NCBI GenBank assembly: GCA_009783675.1
Contig: WRDA01000035.1
Span: 1 to 9,667, forward strand
Direction: 5' to 3'
Length of the DNA stretch: 9,667 nucleotides
Source: Symbiobacteriaceae bacterium
Lineage (GTDB): Bacteria > Bacillota > JAAYKD01 > WRDA01
Within the stretch, counting starts at the first letter, position 1; every line of letters starts with the position of its first letter. Under the pieces are notes generated by a model. The model was given only the letters and a program-made list of their open reading frames with translations, was not told the origin of the DNA and searched no databases. A program made the translations under genes and the position numbers. Positions 5,637 through 9,667 of the stretch are shown one piece after another.

Positions 5637-7793
5637 TTAATCTCTCTGGTTACGCAGCTCCACCGAAAAAATATCGCGCACCCGACGTATGCGGTCCTGC
5701 ACATTCTTCAACTGATCCATAGAAGATACCTCTACCAGCAGATCGATGGTCGCAATGTTTTGTTTGTTGCTGCGGGCGTTAACGCTATGCAGTGCGATGC
5801 GAGCATCCTGTATCTGCAACAGAATTTGCTGCAGCAAATGTGGTCTGTTCAAGGCTGTTACCTGAAGGGGAGCCACAAAAGCACGCAACAGGTTGGCACC
5901 CCAATCTGCGCGAATAATCCTCTCGTTCTCTTCATTGCGAATGGTGGGACAACCTTTACGATGTATCGTTACGCCTCTGCCTCGAGTCACATAACCCACA
6001 ATCTCCTCACCAGGGATCGGGTTGCAACAACGTGCCAGGCGGTGAACGAGCCCATCCAGTTGATCGATGATGATCCCTTCACTTGGCTTGACTTTGTCTG
6101 CCATAACTTCGGCTAGTAGTTCCTCGGCGCTGGGCAGATCCTCGACTTTTCTCTTCTTATATGCTTCGATCATGTGATGCGCCAGGTTGACAGCGGCAAT
6201 CTCACCGAAACCCAGTGCAGCCAGAACATCATTCCAGGACGCCTTGTTCAGACGCTGTGTCTGAGCATCCATTTCGCTTGAGTTGAGAATCCTGCTGATC
6301 TCCTGCCCCTGCTTACGGATTTCTCGCTGCAGGGCGGCTTCTCCGGCTACTATATTCTCCTCACGACGAGCTTGTTTCAACCAGGAGCGGATTCTTTCGC
6401 GAGCAGAACGGGTGCGGACAAAGTTCAACCAATCAGGGCTGGGTCCTTTTCCAGCCTGCTTGGTCGTGAGAATTTCCACGACATCTCCATTCTCCAATTT
6501 GGAATCTAAAGGCGCGATGCGAAAGTTAATCTTGGCTCCCACACAACGATGCCCCACCTCGGTATGAACTCGATAGGCGAAATCCACCGGTGTAGCATCC
6601 CGGGGGAGATTCACCAGATCGAATTTAGGAGTGTAGACGCTGATCTCCTCATCGAGATAACCCATCATCAACTCGTCGAGATAATCCACACCTTCAGCAT
6701 CCTGACCGAGTTCGATGATATCACGCATCCAGGTGGCAAACTTCAGAGATGAACTGTTAGGTTTGCGCCCATCTTTGTATGCCCAATGGGTTGCCACTCC
6801 TTTTTCGGCGATCTCATGCATCTCCTCGGTGCGAATCTGCACTTCCAGGTTATCGCGACCCTCGAAGACTATAGTTGTATGCAGAGACATGTATCCATTC
6901 TGTTTAGGCAGATTGATGAAGTCACGAAAACGCGATGGGATCATCGCACCTGCCGTATGCACAATGCCAAGAGCCGCATAACAGGAGGTGAGATCTTTGG
7001 TGACTATGCGTACAGCTAAAAGATCGTATATATCAGAAAGCTTAATTTCCCGGGAACTCATCTTCCGATAGATGCTGAAGAGATGTTTTATCCGCCCATA
7101 GATCTGCGCTTCAACATGAAAGTCAACCAGTAGCTGTCGGAAGAGATTTACATAGCCATCGAGACGATGCTGTAACTCCTCTCGGTTGCCTTCTATTTCC
7201 GCTGCCAGGTAATCGTAGGCTTCGGGATGCAGATACTTAAGAGCGAGATCCTCCAGTTCGGCCTTAAAGCTTTGAATCCCACATCTTCCGGCCAGTGGCG
7301 CGAAAATCTGCAGTGTCTCCTGAGCAGTTTCCAGTTGCTTATCCGCTGATTGATACTGTAAGGTGCGCATATTATGCAGACGGTCCGCAAGTTTGATGAC
7401 TACCACTCTGGGATCCCTGGCAGTCGAGAGAAAGAAATGCCGGTAGTTCTCCACCTGATGTTCAACTAAACCGCTGAAGTTGATGCGTTTCAGCTTTGTC
7501 AGACCCCAGACAATTTCCGCGACCTGTTCACCAAATTGATCCCGGAGATCACCTATGAGGACCGGCGTATCTTCGATTACATCATGCAGCAGAGCAGCTG
7601 TTATGGTGTCACCATCGAGATGTAACCCGGCGACGATGCCCGCCACTTCAATGGGATGAATGATGTATTGTTCTCCCGAAAGGCGTAGCTGGCCGCGGTG
7701 AGCCATCTCAGCCAGTGCGAAGGCTCGTTCAACCTGCTGCTTTTCTTCAGCTCTGAGGTAACTTAACTGTTTCTCAAAAACGCCATACTCCAT
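5637..7793 (-). CDS. rel: Bifunctional (p)ppGpp synthetase/hydrolase, long RSH type
   Basis: Makes (p)ppGpp from ATP and GTP/GDP and degrades it, driving the stringent response at the ribosome. It has 718 residues, the normal length. Hydrolase HD domain: H46, H70–D71, E74–D75, D137 and N141 are all present, so hydrolysis should work. Synthetase domain: IYDLLAVRI at 255–263, RFRD at 288–291 (basic, like the RxKD of bifunctional enzymes, not the ExDD of RelA), YMSLHTT at 301–307, LEVQIRTEEMHEIAEKG at 316–332. TGS domain about 384–445. Zinc-finger region with CC at 589–590, then GYVTRGRGVTIHRKGC at 600–615. ACT domain about 640–713. The ATG at 7793 has AGAGGAG eight bases upstream. A longer frame opens at 7916, but its extra 41 residues are low-complexity and lie inside recJ. 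It overlaps the recJ end by 31 bases, so co-transcription and coupling are likely. Confidence 0.97.
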   Translation of the reverse strand: MEYGVFEKQLSYLRAEEKQQVERAFALAEMAHRGQLRLSGEQYIIHPIEVAGIVAGLHLDGDTITAALLHDVIEDTPVLIGDLRDQFGEQVAEIVWGLTKLKRINFSGLVEHQVENYRHFFLSTARDPRVVVIKLADRLHNMRTLQYQSADKQLETAQETLQIFAPLAGRCGIQSFKAELEDLALKYLHPEAYDYLAAEIEGNREELQHRLDGYVNLFRQLLVDFHVEAQIYGRIKHLFSIYRKMSSREIKLSDIYDLLAVRIVTKDLTSCYAALGIVHTAGAMIPSRFRDFINLPKQNGYMSLHTTIVFEGRDNLEVQIRTEEMHEIAEKGVATHWAYKDGRKPNSSSLKFATWMRDIIELGQDAEGVDYLDELMMGYLDEEISVYTPKFDLVNLPRDATPVDFAYRVHTEVGHRCVGAKINFRIAPLDSKLENGDVVEILTTKQAGKGPSPDWLNFVRTRSARERIRSWLKQARREENIVAGEAALQREIRKQGQEISRILNSSEMDAQTQRLNKASWNDVLAALGFGEIAAVNLAHHMIEAYKKRKVEDLPSAEELLAEVMADKVKPSEGIIIDQLDGLVHRLARCCNPIPGEEIVGYVTRGRGVTIHRKGCPTIRNEENERIIRADWGANLLRAFVAPLQVTALNRPHLLQQILLQIQDARIALHSVNARSNKQNIATIDLLVEVSSMDQLKNVQDRIRRVRDIFSVELRNQRD

Positions 7794-9667
7794 TTCTGCA
7801 ACTCCTCTCTGCGCTGTTGCAGCAGCAGAAAACGACCTACTTCCTCCATCCGCACCTGTCCGGGAGCTTCGACGAAGATGACCATGCTGCCTGTACCCTC
7901 GCCGTTGAGGCTGCATAACCCTGCCTCGCTGAAGATGCCGATGGCATTATATACGACCTGTCTGGAATCTTCGACTGATAAGCCAAAAGGCGCTTGTTCC
8001 CAGGGTATATCCTCCCGGGGTATCTCTGCAACCTGGCGTAGCCATCTGTAAATCTGTCGCAGGTGAACCAGATCTGGCAGAAGCCATTCCAGGAGACGTT
8101 GCCAGGAACGGTGCTGCAGTTCAGAAACCAGAAGTGTTACTGGGGTAACCTGGCTGTCCCTCGCGAATAATGGATCGAGATACCAGCAGTTTGCCTCCCC
8201 TGCGTCAGTTCCAGCGCGCTGTGTCAGTGGCAGTGCCGGATAATCATTGCCATATCCGGGTGGGGCAATGTAAGACTGGGGCGGGAGATAGCCTGATTCC
8301 AACAGAGCCTGATAGCTGTCTGTCATACTATAGGCAACAGATGCCCCGGCTTCGAGTGTACGCAAGCGTCTGATAGCCTCCAGATTATCGACCAGAACAG
8401 GCCTCCATTCTATTAACTCAAAGCGGATGGTGTCCTGACCTCTGTAGACATTCCGCACCAGACGGGCGACGATGTCGACCATTCCGGTAAACCCTCCCAG
8501 TTGGTCCGCTATACGCCAGGCAACCAATTCGAAAGTCAGGCCTCCATACTCGATGGCGGCATTGAGGTGCTCTCCCTGACCCATGAGACGACTGGAACGA
8601 ACCTGAGCTCCCCGCAGCAGCCAGACTGGTTCTTCATTACCATTTCCCAAGGGTTCCAACAGCCGTAAGCTACGGAATATAGTTGCCAGATCCTGGCCGA
8701 CTGGAAGCTCCAGAGTGATGCGCAATTCACCTGCTGTTTTTGGTAACTCCTTTTGGCAGGAATTAAGCCTCTCACGCAAGGCGCCTAATTGTTCCTCCTG
8801 GCAGGTGAAGCCTGCAGCCAGTTTATGTCCTCCAAAGGCTAACAAAAGATCGGATGCCATCTGGAGCAGCTGATGTAGATTATACCCATCCGGGACTCTG
8901 CCCGAACCCTTGACCCCTTCATCGCAAGCTGCTGCCACCAGCACGGGACGCTGCAGACGCTCCACCAAACGGGAAGCGACGATACCCAGTACACCGGGAT
9001 GCCAATCGGGAGCATAGAGCAACTGTATCTCAGCCTGTCGTTCACTCTCACCAAGTTCTTCGTACTGAGAGAGCGCTTCCGCGAAGACCTCCTGTTCTAC
9101 CCGTTTACGCAACTCATTTAACTGATCGAGTTCGGCCACCAGCTCAGCAGACTCATCGCCATCCTCACATAGTAACAGGTCCAGAGCCAGGTCCGCATGC
9201 TGCATGCGGCCGCTGGCATTGATTTTAGGCACAACCGAGTAAGCAACCTGCGTGGCTGTAAGCTCCCCTGAAAGTCCGGCATGTTTCACCAGAGCTGCCA
9301 GACCAGGATGTTGTCCCCGGCTGAGGAGTCTCAAGCCATCGCTGACCAATAACCGATTAACTCCCCAAAGTTCCATACTGTCGGCGATAGTTCCGATCGC
9401 TGTAAAGATAGTCAGGTTTCTCATGGCTGCTGGTTTAACCAGCCTCAGACTCAGGGCTCTGATGAGTTCGAAGGCTACGCCAACGCCTGCCAAAATTGGT
9501 AGAGGATATGCAGATCCCGGACGAGCAGGATCGATCACAGCGACCGCCTGGGGCAGCGTCGCTTCTGCTTGATGATGATCGGTGATGATCAGATCGATGC
9601 CAAGGGACCTTAGGAAGAGAGCCTCCTGCACAGAACTGATGCCGCAGTCAACGGTTACTACCAGCTG
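7763..9667 (-). CDS. recJ: Single-stranded-DNA-specific exonuclease RecJ (5' end beyond the window)
   Basis: 5'-to-3' ssDNA exonuclease of DHH/DHHA1 type acting in recombination repair, base excision and mismatch repair. The window holds 634 residues, with the frame open to the edge; the N-terminal DHH-superfamily metal motifs (DxDG type) would lie upstream, unseen. Counting from the window edge: VDCGIS near 6–11, LIITDHH at 26–32, LAGVGVAFEL near 59–68, TIADSMELWGVNRLLV at 93–108, INASGRM at 149–155. The DHHA1 domain has HPGVLGIVASRL at 223–234, GSGR at 254–257 and FGGHKLAAGF at 278–287. The OB-fold part carries LEPLGNGNEEP near 337–347. A further 200-residue C-terminal region (about 430–634) resembles the extension of Bacillota RecJ and ends in a charged helix (QQRREELQKW). 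The stop at 7763 lies inside rel. A GTG at 9631 is internal, not the true start, because conserved sequence continues upstream of it. Confidence 0.97.
   Translation of the reverse strand, partial: QLVVTVDCGISSVQEALFLRSLGIDLIITDHHQAEATLPQAVAVIDPARPGSAYPLPILAGVGVAFELIRALSLRLVKPAAMRNLTIFTAIGTIADSMELWGVNRLLVSDGLRLLSRGQHPGLAALVKHAGLSGELTATQVAYSVVPKINASGRMQHADLALDLLLCEDGDESAELVAELDQLNELRKRVEQEVFAEALSQYEELGESERQAEIQLLYAPDWHPGVLGIVASRLVERLQRPVLVAAACDEGVKGSGRVPDGYNLHQLLQMASDLLLAFGGHKLAAGFTCQEEQLGALRERLNSCQKELPKTAGELRITLELPVGQDLATIFRSLRLLEPLGNGNEEPVWLLRGAQVRSSRLMGQGEHLNAAIEYGGLTFELVAWRIADQLGGFTGMVDIVARLVRNVYRGQDTIRFELIEWRPVLVDNLEAIRRLRTLEAGASVAYSMTDSYQALLESGYLPPQSYIAPPGYGNDYPALPLTQRAGTDAGEANCWYLDPLFARDSQVTPVTLLVSELQHRSWQRLLEWLLPDLVHLRQIYRWLRQVAEIPREDIPWEQAPFGLSVEDSRQVVYNAIGIFSEAGLCSLNGEGTGSMVIFVEAPGQVRMEEVGRFLLLQQRREELQKWSMAFLRNS
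7802..7808 (-). promoter_or_regulatory. Shine-Dalgarno deciding the rel start
   Basis: AGAGGAG on the minus strand lies eight bases before the ATG at 7793, inside the recJ coding region. It supports the short N-terminus (MEYGVFEKQL) that matches other Rel proteins over the longer frame starting at 7916. Confidence 0.7.

Noticed and set aside
5824..5839. Perfect 16-base palindrome ATTTGCTGCAGCAAAT
   Set aside because: It sits within rel codons (LLQQI) in the ACT domain, far from any start site, and has no second copy that I can see; probably chance, though an operator-like site cannot be excluded.
5556..6116. A 186-codon plus-strand frame across the heptad array and the rel 3' end
   Set aside because: Its first part is just the translated heptad repeat and the rest is antisense to the Rel ACT and zinc-finger regions; no ribosome site or conserved motif.
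9193..9209. Perfect inverted repeat CCGCATGC-T-GCATGCGG
   Set aside because: It lies in recJ codons for the conserved SGRMQHAD stretch; a one-base centre cannot form a hairpin loop with all pairs, and coding constraint explains it well enough.

Overview
The window is a compact bacterial chromosome segment with every supported gene on the minus strand, so the biological order runs from high to low coordinates: recJ (5' end cut off), rel, dtd, a MutL/GlmL-type ASKHA gene, an uncharacterised 436-residue gene, an uncharacterised 263-residue gene, and hisS (3' end cut off). Base composition is roughly balanced. The backbone recJ–rel–dtd–hisS is the well-known order of the Bacillota (in Bacillus subtilis recJ–apt–relA–dtd–yrvJ–hisS–aspS). 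The RecJ form with a long C-terminal extension and the single bifunctional Rel also fit Bacillota or a related deep Gram-positive-type lineage. A precise taxon cannot be given from the sequence alone. The insert between dtd and hisS resembles, from memory, gene pairs found in Chloroflexota and some anaerobic Bacillota.

Layout. 9667–7763: RecJ exonuclease, lacking its N-terminal catalytic motifs only because the window ends. 7793–5637: Rel (ppGpp synthetase/hydrolase), overlapping the end of recJ by 31 bases, with no apt between them. 5636–5530: a 107-base gap largely filled by an imperfect heptanucleotide tandem repeat (AGTTGAR-like units). 5529–5080: D-aminoacyl-tRNA deacylase with a TTG start. 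5079–4984: a short gap holding a perfect TATAAT hexamer and a strong Shine-Dalgarno. 4983–3226: the MutL/GlmL-family protein. 3229–1919: a partner gene overlapping it by 4 bases (GTGA). 1895–1104: an orphan protein. 1107–1: histidyl-tRNA synthetase, overlapping the orphan by 4 bases (ATGA).

How the genes relate. The backbone genes concern translation quality and starvation response: Rel senses uncharged tRNA on ribosomes, Dtd removes D-amino acids from tRNA, HisS charges tRNA-His, and RecJ serves DNA repair. The three genes mutL–436–263 sit in the same transcription direction and are tightly packed with hisS, suggesting co-transcription. No cobalamin-dependent mutase subunit, which MutL/GlmL normally accompanies, is present. 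The mutL-like gene and its 436-residue partner are therefore the best candidate here for an undescribed module. No rRNA, tRNA, CRISPR, IS element, attachment site or convincing intrinsic terminator was seen. The only non-coding stretches are the two short gaps described above and a 23-base gap at 1896–1918.
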